Origin: Spirochaetota bacterium
GTDB lineage: Bacteria; Spirochaetota; UBA12135; COTS27; JAFLEE01
Direction of reading: 5' to 3'
DNA length: 22,117 nt
Assembly (NCBI GenBank): GCA_017302015.1
Contig: JAFLEE010000084.1
Coordinates: 1 to 22,117 of the forward strand
The notes under the pieces are model-generated. The model had not been told where the DNA came from. It was given only the letters and a program-made list of their open reading frames with translations, and did not search any database. Positions 1 through 7,634 of the stretch are shown here, in pieces. A program made the position numbers and the translations under genes. Each line of letters begins with the position of its first letter. Position 1 is the first letter of the stretch.

Positions 1-133
1 GATCCTGGGGGCCGAGGGGCTGTTTCGTCCCGGGGTGCAGGGCGGGGGCCGGGGCATTGGGCATGTCCGCGACGATGTTATACCACTCTTTCGGGAGGTC
101 TCGGTCGCTGAGGACGATCTTGCGAAGACTCAT
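1..133 (-). CDS. trpB: TrpB2-type tryptophan synthase beta chain, N-terminal fragment cut by window edge
   Basis: The minus strand from an ATG at 131-133 reads 44 codons before the left edge. The N-terminus contains IVLSDRDLPKEWYN, then ADMP and LHPGTKQPLGPQD. This matches the start of the TrpB2 subfamily of PLP-dependent tryptophan synthase beta chains, which characteristically open with a 'lps..lPk.WYNi..DlP...pP.LhPgT' block absent from the usual TrpB1. The enzyme condenses indole with serine to give tryptophan in the cytoplasm. A good ribosome site (AGGAG, six bases before the ATG) fixes the start. The catalytic lysine and the rest of the fold lie outside the window, so activity cannot be judged. 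The gene follows the AraC gene at 488-1387 on the same strand after a 354-bp gap that holds three palindromes, so it probably has its own promoter. Confidence 0.8.
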   Translation of the reverse strand, partial: MSLRKIVLSDRDLPKEWYNIVADMPNAPAPALHPGTKQPLGPQD

Positions 134-252
134 GCAGGGCTCCTGGGCGTACGCCTTCGCGCCTCGGGGCGCCGGCGGGTCCGGTGGGGATTTCGTGGAC
201 GCTAAAGGTAACATGAGGGGCGGGGGAGGATGGGGGACGGGGAAATTTCCAA

Positions 253-321
253 TTCTCTGAAAATGTTCCGGAATTCGGCTATTCTCTGAGAATTCATCCT
301 TCCCCGGACAATCTCTGAGAA
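253..321. promoter_or_regulatory. Three evenly spaced 11-bp palindromes (TTCTCTGAGAA), putative operator array
   Basis: Near-identical copies of the palindrome TTCTCTGAGAA lie at 253-263 (TTCTCTGAAAA), 282-292 (perfect) and 311-321 (ATCTCTGAGAA), exactly 29 bp apart. The outer arms at 277-291 and 312-326 also form a 15-bp inverted repeat with one mismatch. The array sits 120-190 bp upstream of the trpB2-like start and past the 3' end of the AraC gene. Even spacing and dyad symmetry suggest a dimeric regulator binding side by side, or a folded transcript. The cognate regulator is unknown. The rest of 134-487 shows no gene. Confidence 0.5.
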
Positions 322-487
322 TAGCCCATCCCCATCCCCCCCCAATTCCTCCCGCTCCTGCAGTCCATCCCCCTTAAAAAATAGTCCAAATCACCGAAGA
401 AAGAGCCCACAGCGGCGCGCCTACGAGGCTCACCGGATATCACCACGGAGGATCCATACCCCCCTCTACCCCGATTCGGCGAAATCC

Positions 488-1387
488 TCAGTATATTCCC
501 GAAGCGTTTCCCTTTGAAAACCGACGCCCTCCCGGCGCCGCCGGGGCCCCCCCACCTTCGCGTTCGGGGTGGGGAACGACGGCCTGGGCGGCGCGCCGCC
601 AGTTTCCCGGAGTTTGGCCGTGCTGGAGGCGGAATGCACGGATAAAGGTTCCCTCCGAGTGGAAGCCGCAGCGGTGGGCGATGGCGCGCACGGTCTCCTC
701 GCCGCCGCGCAGTTCGTCCTCGGCGGCCCCCATGCGGTACTGGCGCAGGAACCGGCCGGGGGATTCCCCGAGTTCGCTCCCCAGCACCTTCTCGAGCCAT
801 CGGGCGCTTACGCCCAATTCTGCGGCGAGGGCCCGGGAATGGAAGCCGGGATCGCGGAAGCGATTGTCGGCGATATCCGCGGCGCGTTTCACCAGCGACG
901 CGTGGGGAGAGGCCCGCTCCTTTGCGACCCAACCCGCCTTGAGTCGCAGGAGTTGCCGCGCCAGCACGGAGATCCACGCCGCGAGGAGCGCCCCGTGGCC
1001 CGGCCCCGGGTGGCGCCATTCCTGGAAGATCTCCTTGAAGAGGGTGGCGACGAGGTGGCGCGGGGGCAGCGCCGTCGACCAGGGTCCGTGCTCCCTTCCG
1101 GAGGGTTTCCGCGAGCGGGTGAGCGCTTCGGCGGATTTCGCGAGGTGGAGGTAGATCACTTGGGGGCGCGCGCCGCTTAAGGGCGTTTCGCTATGGCGCA
1201 GCGCGGGCGGGATGAGGAAGACCGATCCCGCCTCGAGCGGGATGGATCTTTTGCCTGCGCTGAGTCGGAGCCGGCCCCGTAGCACGTAGCCCCACTCCCA
1301 ATGCTCGTGCCCATGGGGCCGGGTGGGCGCGGCCATGTGGAAGAGGTTCACGTACGGCAGGGGGCCATCAATTCGCAATTTGCCCAT
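488..1387 (-). CDS. AraC-family transcriptional regulator (cupin plus double HTH)
   Basis: 299 aa. The N-terminus has an AraC-type cupin sensor: HGHEHWEWGYVLRGRLRL near residues 26-43 followed by the PLEAGSVFLIPP turn, typical of sugar-sensing regulators. The C-terminal third (about 165-265) is the AraC DNA-binding domain. Its first helix-turn-helix is around LAAELGVSARWLEKVLG, its second around VRAIAHRCGFHSEGTFIRAFR, closing with the diagnostic GQTPGNWRR. A tail of about 35 residues rich in Gly and Pro follows. The gene is divergent from the GH2-like gene with 87 bp between starts, so that gene is the likely target (inferred). The ATG at 1387 has no Shine-Dalgarno, but an extended -10 (TGC-TATATT) ends ten bases before it, suggesting a leaderless transcript. 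The inducer is unknown. Confidence 0.93.
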   Translation of the reverse strand: MGKLRIDGPLPYVNLFHMAAPTRPHGHEHWEWGYVLRGRLRLSAGKRSIPLEAGSVFLIPPALRHSETPLSGARPQVIYLHLAKSAEALTRSRKPSGREHGPWSTALPPRHLVATLFKEIFQEWRHPGPGHGALLAAWISVLARQLLRLKAGWVAKERASPHASLVKRAADIADNRFRDPGFHSRALAAELGVSARWLEKVLGSELGESPGRFLRQYRMGAAEDELRGGEETVRAIAHRCGFHSEGTFIRAFRLQHGQTPGNWRRAAQAVVPHPEREGGGAPAAPGGRRFSKGNASGIY

Positions 1388-1397
1388 AAGGTTCGCA

Positions 1398-1403
1398 AAT
1401 ATA
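1398..1403 (-). promoter_or_regulatory. -10 element of the first AraC gene
   Basis: On the minus strand TATATT is preceded by TGC, an extended -10. It ends ten bases before the ATG at 1387, leaving a predicted 5' leader of only a few bases. No convincing -35 is seen. Confidence 0.4.
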
Positions 1404-1425
1404 GCATCATCTTCCCGCGCGGCCG

Positions 1426-1454
1426 TTGACGCCCGCGGGCTTTGGGCATACGCT
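1426..1454 (+). promoter_or_regulatory. Sigma-70-like promoter of the GH2-like gene
   Basis: TTGACG at 1426-1431, a 17-bp spacer and TACGCT at 1449-1454 resemble a housekeeping promoter. Transcription would start near 1461, giving a leader of about 14 bases that carries a GGGG stretch before the ATG at 1475. This supports the 1475 start over the upstream in-frame TTG at 1442, which would lie inside the promoter. Confidence 0.45.
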
Positions 1455-1474
1455 TAAGGATACGGGGTTCCCTC

Positions 1475-4400
1475 ATGGCAATTCAAGTAGTCCACACTTC
1501 CCTCTTGCGGCGCCTCGTGCTTTGCGCCGTCTTGCCGATCGCCGCGGCGGTCGTGCTTCCGGCCCAGGAACTCATCCGCAATAACCGGTTCGAGACGACC
1601 GCGTCGGCGGGCATCCCCGATTGGGCCGGCGATACCAAGGGCGGGCGCATCGCCGTCCTCCCCGGCCCCGACGGGAAAGCGGTCCTCACCGTTCGCTGCG
1701 ACGCGGCCCTGGTGGATGCCAAGAGCGGCCTCGGGCTCCGCCAAGATTTCGCCCTCCAACCCGCGTGGAAGAAACTCGCCGCTTCGGCGCGCGCCCGCGT
1801 CGGCGCCGTCGTCCCGGGCGCCCAGGGGTGGCAGGTGCCCAAGATCTTCCTCGTCTTCCGGGACGCCCGCGGGAAGCAACTTCCCGGCTTTCCCTCCGTG
1901 GCGGAGTTCCGCGCGCCCACCGCCGGCTTCACCAACATCGAGAAGGAGATCCCGGTGCCCGAGGGGGCCACTTCCGGTTCCCTGCAGATCGAAATTTACG
2001 GGGCCCTCGCCGAGATGCAGGTCAGCCACGTCTCGCTGACGCCCGTGCTTCCCCCGACGAACTCGGTCGATGCGCCGGTGCCCCCGGGCGAGCAGGTCTA
2101 TTGGGACCGCGAACCCGTCGAGACTGAAAGCGCCACCCGGGGCCGCGTTTGCCTCAACGGGCTTTGGCAATTCTCCCCGGCCCAATCCGATGCCTCCCCC
2201 GAGAAGGGGTACGGCTACATCTGGGTTCCCGGCGCGTGGCACACCAAGCTCGGCCGCTTCCCGGGCTTGGCGGGCTGGGGAAAGGGGCCCGAATGGGAGA
2301 GTTTCCCCGCCGAGTCGCGCGCGGCCGCCTACGCCCAATTGGGGCGCGCGTGGTATCGCCGTACGATCCGTATCCCCGACGGGTGGGCGGGCCGCCAGAT
2401 CGTCCTGGATTTCCGCCGGGTGTGCACCGACGCCGAGATCAGCCTCGACGGCCAGAAGGCCGGCCGCGTGAATTGGCCCTGGGGCGAGGTGGATATCAGC
2501 GCTCTCGTGAAACCGGGCAAGACCCATACGCTCGACGTCCAGGTCGTCTCCGTCCTCCGCCAGAGCGAGATCACCGAGTTTACCGGCACCGCCGCCGACC
2601 AGGTGTTCAAGAAGAAGATCGAGTTGGATGCGCGGGGCATCACCGGCGATGTCTTCCTCGTCGGCCGTCCCCGGGGCGCCCGCATCGCCGACGTATTCGT
2701 GAAACCCTCCACCCGCCTCCAGCGGCTCGCGGTGGATGTGGAATTGCAGGGCGCCGGTGCCGGCAAGCTTTCCCTGGGCCTCCGCCTCATGGACGAGCGC
2801 GGGAAACTCGAAAAATCCTTCGCCACCAATGTCTCCCTCCGAGCTAGCGATCGCCAAACCCTCTCCCTCTCTTTCCCCTGGACCGACCCCCGGCTCTGGG
2901 ACATCGGCCAGCCCAACCGCTACACCCTCCTCCTGAAGGCGGAAGGGGCGGGCCTGTCGGATGAGTACGCCCAGCCCTTCGGGTTCCGCGAGTTCTGGAT
3001 CGAGGGGAAAAAGTTCTTCCTCAACGGGAAGGAGATCCGCCTGCGCCCGCGGATCGCCGAGGTCAACGAGGGCGACCGCAACAAGCAGTCCATCGAACTC
3101 ATCGACGGCAGCATCGACGGCCTCATGGCCTTGGGCGGAAATATCCAAGAACTCTGGCCCTGGGACCATTGGCAGCGGGGCACGGCGCGCGCCCACGAAC
3201 TCTGGTACGAGCGCGCCGACCTGAAGGGTTGGGGGATGATCGGCGCCCTGGGCTCCATGACGGGATTCGCCGCGACGTGGGACCAGAACCCCCCCGAGCG
3301 CCAAGTCTGGGAGCGCCTGGCCACCGAGGAACTCCGCCGGGTGCGCAACCATCCCTCGGTGCTCATCTGGATCCACTCCCCCAATCGGTTCGGCAACCGC
3401 CAAGACCAGCACCCCATGGCCCTCGGCAACCGGGCCGAACTCGAGGGCGTCTACGACAAGGCGGGGCTCGCCAGCGTCGGCGGCGGCCTCCAGGCCAACG
3501 CCTTCATCCGCTCCCTCGATCCCACCCGGCCGGTGACCACCCACCAGGGCGGCATCGTCGGCGATATCCACACCGTCAATAATTACCTCTCCTGGCATCC
3601 CCTCCAGGAGCAATCCGAGTGGCTCTCGGCCTGGTTGGAGCGGGGCGATCGCCCCTTCATCTCCATCGAGTTCGGCTTCTTCCCGCCCTGCGATTACCGC
3701 CGGGGCCGCAATGCTTGGCAGGGTTCGGTGAAATCCGAACTCCAGCAGACGGAATACCTCGCCGCGACCTTCGGCGCCGCGGCCTACGCGAAGGAGAGCG
3801 CCGCCACGCGCGCCTGGAACCCGAAGAATTTCGTGAAGGGGCAGGAATACGCCTTCCCACCCGTGGGCGGGTCCTATTTTATCCACGATCCCCTGCTCGA
3901 CGAGCAGATCTTCCAGCAGGGCCTCTTGCTCAACCGCGCTTGGCGCACCGCGGGGATCACCGGCGGCGTGCTGCAATGGGAGCACGGCCACGGATTCGAT
4001 CCGAACGCCCTTTCCAATGGGGTCGCCATCTACCGCCAGCGCCGCGAAATCACCGGCCCTTTCCAGCCCGGGCGCCGCGGGGCTTACGTGCGGGAGGCGA
4101 GCCCGCTCGAGCAGTACTATCTCACGCCTCCCGGCGCCGCCACGATTCGGGGGGGCCAATACTGGAACGAGGCCTGCCGTGAAACCTTGGCGTGGATCGT
4201 CGGCCCCCAGGCCCCGGGGGATCCCATGGCGTTCACCGCCCAGGATCATCACGTGCCCGCCGGCGCGACCGTGGCCAAGCGCGCCGCCCTCCTCAACGAT
4301 TCGAGGCAGGCGCAACCCTTCGAAATGAGTTGGCAGGCCATCCAGGATGGCCGAGTCATCGCCTCGGGATCCGAACGGGGAAATCTCGCCGTGAGCGAAA

Positions 4401-6352
4401 CGCGATTCCTGCCGATCCAATTCCAGGTACCAGAATCCCGCGCCGTCGCCGATTTGAGCCTCGCCCTCACGGCCCGCATCGGCACGAACCTCCACCGCGA
4501 CGCCTTCGCCCTGCGCGTCTACCCCCGCTCCCCCAAGGCGAGCGGGGTCCTCTCGCTCTTCGACCCGCTGTCGAAAAGCGCCGGCATGCTTCGGGACCTC
4601 GGCTATACGGTCGAGGTTTGGAACGGCAAGGCCGGCAAGGGCCTCCTCGTCGTCGGCCGGGAGGCCCTGCGCCCGGGGGAACCGCTTCCCGCCGCGCTTC
4701 GCGCCCACGCCCTCGGCGGGGGACGGCTCCTCCTCCTCTCCCAAACCGAGGCTTGGCTCACCGGGCAAGCCCTTCGCGTCGGGCACCAAGTGGTGCGCCG
4801 CGTCTTCCCGGTCTCCGAGCGGCATCCCGGTTTCGCGGGGATCGACTCGGAAGATCTGCGGGACTGGGCCGGGCGCAGCACCCTGGTCGCGGACCGCGAT
4901 GTTTCCGTGAAGCAGAGCGATAATAATTCCTATCCGCGCTGGGGATGGCATTGGGGAAACCGGGGCGGTGTCTGCTCCCTCCCGGTGGAAAAGCCGCATA
5001 CCGGCGCCTGGCGGCCCATCCTCGAATGCGATTTCGACCTGGCTTACTCGCCCCTCATGGAGTTGGAACTGGGCGAGGGCCGCGTGACCCTCTGCCAACT
5101 CGACCTCGAAGACCACGTGGCGGTGGACCCGGCCGCGTTTCGCCTAGCCCTGGCCACCGTGGAGTGGGCGCGCCTTGCGCCCCTTTCGCCGCGCCGCGAG
5201 GTCCGCTACCTCGGGGGTCCTTCGGGCGAGGCCCGGCTAAAGAATCTCGGCTTGCAATTCCGCACCGGATCCGACGGGCTCACGGGGGCCCCGCTCCTCG
5301 TGCTCGGGGAAAACGCCCCGATGAAGCGGGATGCCCTCGAAGCCTTGGTGCAGCGGGGAGCGAACGTGCTTTGCCTCGATGCAGACGCGGCCGTATCCCT
5401 CGGCGCGGCCCTCTCCGCCCCAGCGCCATTCGAGGGGGTGCCGCAAGCGTGCGCTTGGAGCGAATGCCGCGGCCTCTCCCCCTCGGATGTGAGGCTGCGC
5501 GTTCCCTTCCCGGTGTCCCGGTTCCAAGCCAGCGGCGGTTTCGAGCAAGGGTTGGATGGGTTCCTGGCCGCCAAGACGCTGGGAAGCGGCCGCCTGATCG
5601 CCTGCCGCTTCCTCGAACTTCAGGAGGCGGATACCCTCACCTATCTGCGATTCACGCGCTGGCGGCAAGCCCGCGCCCTAAGCCAAGTGCTGGCCAATCT
5701 GGGCGCCCGCTTCCAGTCGGACGGCGCGTTCCTCAATACGGCCGAAGCGGCCGGCGAAAATCGGAACGAACTCGGCCTCGCGGGCGTCTGGAAGGGATGG
5801 CAGACCCTGGCCATCCCCGCGACCCCGGAGGGCCAGACGCCCCCGGACGATCCCGGAATCAGCGATCGGGCCAAGGCCTTGGTGGGCGCCGCATCCGACG
5901 GGCCCGGCGCCACCGACGTTCGCTTTCCGGGTGCCTTCGAGGAGACCGGCGGGTCCTGGGCCAAGTACGAAGGCGAGGCCGTCTTCCGCAAGACCGTCCA
6001 GGTGCCCGAGGCCTGGGCCGGGAAGGATCTCGAACTGGGCCTGGGCGTCGTCGATGATTTCGACGACACATTTTGGAACGGGGAGAAGATCGGCTCGGTG
6101 GGAAAAAGCCAGAAGGAGTGGTGGAAGTTCAGCCGCCGCTATGTGGTGCCCGGGCGCCTCGTGAAGGCCGGGCCGAATGTGATCGCGGTGCGCATCTTCG
6201 ATAATTTCAACCAGGGCGGCATCTTCGGCCCCGGGCCCGATATGGTGCTCAGCCCCAAGTCGCGGGGCAAGGGCATGCGCGGGTTCTACCACAGCGATTA
6301 CCGCGCCGATTACCCCCTGGGCGACGACCCGCACCGCTACTATCGATGGTGA
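1475..6352 (+). CDS. Giant secreted GH2-superfamily glycoside hydrolase-like protein
   Basis: 1625 aa, larger than the usual 600-1100 aa of the family. Residues 1-30 are a signal peptide (RR pair, hydrophobic core, LPA-QE cleavage). About 33-200 look like a carbohydrate-binding jelly roll. About 229-360 are the GH2 sugar-binding domain (GLWQF, VPGAWH, WYRRTIRIPDGWAG). About 400-493 are an Ig-like sandwich and about 500-860 the TIM barrel. The nucleophile Glu is visible as E732 in RPFISIEFGFF. At the acid/base position, where GH2 enzymes read W-S-L-G-N-E after RNHPSV, this protein reads WIHSPNRFGN, with Arg638 after the Asn. A GATase-like segment follows (about 1010-1200), then a second GH2-type jelly roll at about 1490-1600 (FRKTVQVPEAWAGK, DDFDDTFWNGEKIG) and the tail DPHRYYRW. 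Probable role: extracytoplasmic action on, or binding of, plant or algal polysaccharide under the divergent AraC regulator. Substrate and activity are uncertain. Confidence 0.88.
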   Translation: MAIQVVHTSLLRRLVLCAVLPIAAAVVLPAQELIRNNRFETTASAGIPDWAGDTKGGRIAVLPGPDGKAVLTVRCDAALVDAKSGLGLRQDFALQPAWKKLAASARARVGAVVPGAQGWQVPKIFLVFRDARGKQLPGFPSVAEFRAPTAGFTNIEKEIPVPEGATSGSLQIEIYGALAEMQVSHVSLTPVLPPTNSVDAPVPPGEQVYWDREPVETESATRGRVCLNGLWQFSPAQSDASPEKGYGYIWVPGAWHTKLGRFPGLAGWGKGPEWESFPAESRAAAYAQLGRAWYRRTIRIPDGWAGRQIVLDFRRVCTDAEISLDGQKAGRVNWPWGEVDISALVKPGKTHTLDVQVVSVLRQSEITEFTGTAADQVFKKKIELDARGITGDVFLVGRPRGARIADVFVKPSTRLQRLAVDVELQGAGAGKLSLGLRLMDERGKLEKSFATNVSLRASDRQTLSLSFPWTDPRLWDIGQPNRYTLLLKAEGAGLSDEYAQPFGFREFWIEGKKFFLNGKEIRLRPRIAEVNEGDRNKQSIELIDGSIDGLMALGGNIQELWPWDHWQRGTARAHELWYERADLKGWGMIGALGSMTGFAATWDQNPPERQVWERLATEELRRVRNHPSVLIWIHSPNRFGNRQDQHPMALGNRAELEGVYDKAGLASVGGGLQANAFIRSLDPTRPVTTHQGGIVGDIHTVNNYLSWHPLQEQSEWLSAWLERGDRPFISIEFGFFPPCDYRRGRNAWQGSVKSELQQTEYLAATFGAAAYAKESAATRAWNPKNFVKGQEYAFPPVGGSYFIHDPLLDEQIFQQGLLLNRAWRTAGITGGVLQWEHGHGFDPNALSNGVAIYRQRREITGPFQPGRRGAYVREASPLEQYYLTPPGAATIRGGQYWNEACRETLAWIVGPQAPGDPMAFTAQDHHVPAGATVAKRAALLNDSRQAQPFEMSWQAIQDGRVIASGSERGNLAVSETRFLPIQFQVPESRAVADLSLALTARIGTNLHRDAFALRVYPRSPKASGVLSLFDPLSKSAGMLRDLGYTVEVWNGKAGKGLLVVGREALRPGEPLPAALRAHALGGGRLLLLSQTEAWLTGQALRVGHQVVRRVFPVSERHPGFAGIDSEDLRDWAGRSTLVADRDVSVKQSDNNSYPRWGWHWGNRGGVCSLPVEKPHTGAWRPILECDFDLAYSPLMELELGEGRVTLCQLDLEDHVAVDPAAFRLALATVEWARLAPLSPRREVRYLGGPSGEARLKNLGLQFRTGSDGLTGAPLLVLGENAPMKRDALEALVQRGANVLCLDADAAVSLGAALSAPAPFEGVPQACAWSECRGLSPSDVRLRVPFPVSRFQASGGFEQGLDGFLAAKTLGSGRLIACRFLELQEADTLTYLRFTRWRQARALSQVLANLGARFQSDGAFLNTAEAAGENRNELGLAGVWKGWQTLAIPATPEGQTPPDDPGISDRAKALVGAASDGPGATDVRFPGAFEETGGSWAKYEGEAVFRKTVQVPEAWAGKDLELGLGVVDDFDDTFWNGEKIGSVGKSQKEWWKFSRRYVVPGRLVKAGPNVIAVRIFDNFNQGGIFGPGPDMVLSPKSRGKGMRGFYHSDYRADYPLGDDPHRYYRW

Positions 6353-6370
6353 TGGACGGTGGAATCCGCC

Positions 6371-6515
6371 GAGGCCTCATCTTTTCCTCACCCCCTTTCC
6401 CAAGGCTGGAGAAGGGGGTGAGGAAAGGATGAGAAGTACAAACCCTGTTTTATAAATCCCCGTCTCTTCTCCCCCCTCTCCAGCCTTGGAAAGGGGGCCA
6501 GGGGGTGAGGCCTCC
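6371..6515. repeat. Inverted pair of C-rich intergenic repeats
   Basis: The segment from GAGGCCTCA at 6371 through CCAAGGCTGGAGAAGGGGG (ending near 6418) is repeated in inverted orientation at about 6465-6515 (GGCCTC arm, CCTTGGAAAGGGGG core), around a less symmetrical centre. The arms are similar but not identical and differ by a short insertion. This resembles dispersed intergenic palindromic elements common in GC-rich bacteria, so a MITE or REP-like origin is likely. It lies between two convergent genes and could fold in both transcripts. Confidence 0.6.
6383..6426. terminator. Long perfect hairpin after the GH2-like gene
   Basis: The arms 6383-6397 (TTTCCTCACCCCCTT) and 6412-6426 (AAGGGGGTGAGGAAA) are perfectly complementary over 15 bp with a 14-base loop. 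The hairpin lies about 30 bp after the GH2-like stop and between convergent genes. It has no proper U-tract, so it may block read-through or simply be part of the repeat. Confidence 0.5.
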
Positions 6516-6530
6516 TGATTTCGCCCACCC

Positions 6531-6563
6531 GGCGCGGCGACCGATGAATGGCCTCCTGCCATC
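6531..6563. repeat. Dispersed copy of the hairpin repeat found at dapL
   Basis: This stretch (GGCGCGGCGACCGAT then AATGGCCTCCTGCCATC) matches the 62-bp repeat core at 14211-14244, apart from one gap and about two substitutions. The inner stem ATGGC/GCCAT is intact, and the substitution inside the inner hairpin falls in its loop. It lies 28 bp past the stop codon of the GH5 gene. Confidence 0.65.
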
Positions 6564-6590
6564 ACCCGCCCGATCCCTGAACACCCCTGC

Positions 6591-7589
6591 TCACTTCCCC
6601 AGAGAATCGAAAATCGGCGCGTTCATTCGGGACACTTGGGCCTTGACCAGCTTGCCTGATTCGGTCAATTCCTCATCCGTCCAACCGGAGAGCTTGTTGA
6701 GATTGGGGATGAGGATCGATGCCGATTCCGCCTTGTCGGCGACCGACCAATTGCAATAACTGATGCGGTTTGCTTCCAGGAACTCGAACCACGCGGCCGT
6801 TTCGGCGTGGTCGAACTTGCCGTTGCCCGAGGCGGCGCAGGTGCCGTACTCGGTGACGAAGATGGGAATTCCGCCGGACAGGGCCCGTGCGGCCTCATCG
6901 CGCAGGGATTGCCGGTGCGTGCCCGCGTAGAAGTGCAGGGTGTAGGCGATGTTCGGCCCGGCGATCGGATCGGCGGCGGCCTCTGAGACGCGTTGGGACC
7001 AGGTCCGCGTGCCGACGATGACGAGGTTGGAGGGATCGTTCCTTCGGATCGCCGCGATCACGGTCTCGGCGTAGGGTTTGATCACGTCACTCCAACCCAC
7101 GTCCAATGGTTCGTTGAAGATTTCGTAGATCACGTTGGGATAGGCGCCGAATTCCTTCGAAACCTGCTGGAAGAATGACAACGCGGTCTCGGTTTCCTCG
7201 TGGGCCTTGTGGCTATGGAAATCGATGATTACGTAGATCCCGTTGTCGCGGCACGCCTGAACGACCGTCCGCAGCGCCGCCATCGTCTTCTCCGGGGACT
7301 CTTTGAAGCCGCCCTTCGGGCTCGTGGCCATCGCCGCGCGCACGACCGTGCACTTCCAATCATCCCTAAGCCATCGCACGGTCTCGGTCGTGTAGAATTT
7401 GCCCATCCATTGGCTCCAGAACAGGGACATGCCGCGCAGGACCACGGGCTCTCCAAGCACGTCGCACACCTGGTTGCCGACCGTGGTGAGCCTGCCGTAC
7501 TTTTCAACGATGGTTTGCGGCATCGCCCCGAATCCCAACCACGGCGAGAAAAGCAGGATCAGACCCCATTTTTTCAAAGCGCGCTTCAT
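6591..7589 (-). CDS. Secreted GH5 subfamily 2 endoglucanase (cellulase)
   Basis: 332 aa from the ATG at 7589. AAAGGAG eight to nine bases upstream supports this start and rules out the in-frame TTG at 7598. Residues 1-25 form a signal peptide (MKRALKKWG, hydrophobic stretch, GFGAMPQ). The rest is one GH5_2 barrel: VVLRGMSLFWSQW near the N-terminus, DFHSH, then NVIYEIFNEP with acid/base E160, YTLHFYAGTHR, and IFVTEYGTC with nucleophile E247. SYCNWSVADK is also typical of the subfamily. Such enzymes cleave internal beta-1,4-glucosidic bonds in cellulose or mixed-linkage glucan outside the cytoplasm. No carbohydrate-binding module is attached. The gene begins 45 bp after the sulfatase stop on the same strand, so the two are probably co-transcribed and controlled by the divergent AraC gene. 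Confidence 0.93.
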   Translation of the reverse strand: MKRALKKWGLILLFSPWLGFGAMPQTIVEKYGRLTTVGNQVCDVLGEPVVLRGMSLFWSQWMGKFYTTETVRWLRDDWKCTVVRAAMATSPKGGFKESPEKTMAALRTVVQACRDNGIYVIIDFHSHKAHEETETALSFFQQVSKEFGAYPNVIYEIFNEPLDVGWSDVIKPYAETVIAAIRRNDPSNLVIVGTRTWSQRVSEAAADPIAGPNIAYTLHFYAGTHRQSLRDEAARALSGGIPIFVTEYGTCAASGNGKFDHAETAAWFEFLEANRISYCNWSVADKAESASILIPNLNKLSGWTDEELTESGKLVKAQVSRMNAPIFDSLGK

Positions 7590-7634
7590 ATCGTTCAACT
7601 CCTTTTGGGGCGAAACCGATGCGGTCTGCCTCGC

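Noticed and set aside
57-260. A 67-codon plus-strand frame at the left end
   Set aside because: It overlaps the minus-strand trpB2 start, which has recognisable sequence and a ribosome site. The plus frame has low-complexity Gly/Arg text.
569-1180. A 203-codon plus-strand frame inside the first AraC gene
   Set aside because: It is antisense to a clear AraC regulator with both helix-turn-helix motifs and has no features of its own.
1454-5116. A 1220-codon open frame antisense to the GH2-like gene
   Set aside because: It mirrors the strongly GC3-biased sense gene, which removes stops from the opposite frame. The sense frame has a signal peptide and recognisable domains, while the antisense protein is low-complexity Gly/Ala/Glu/Arg text.
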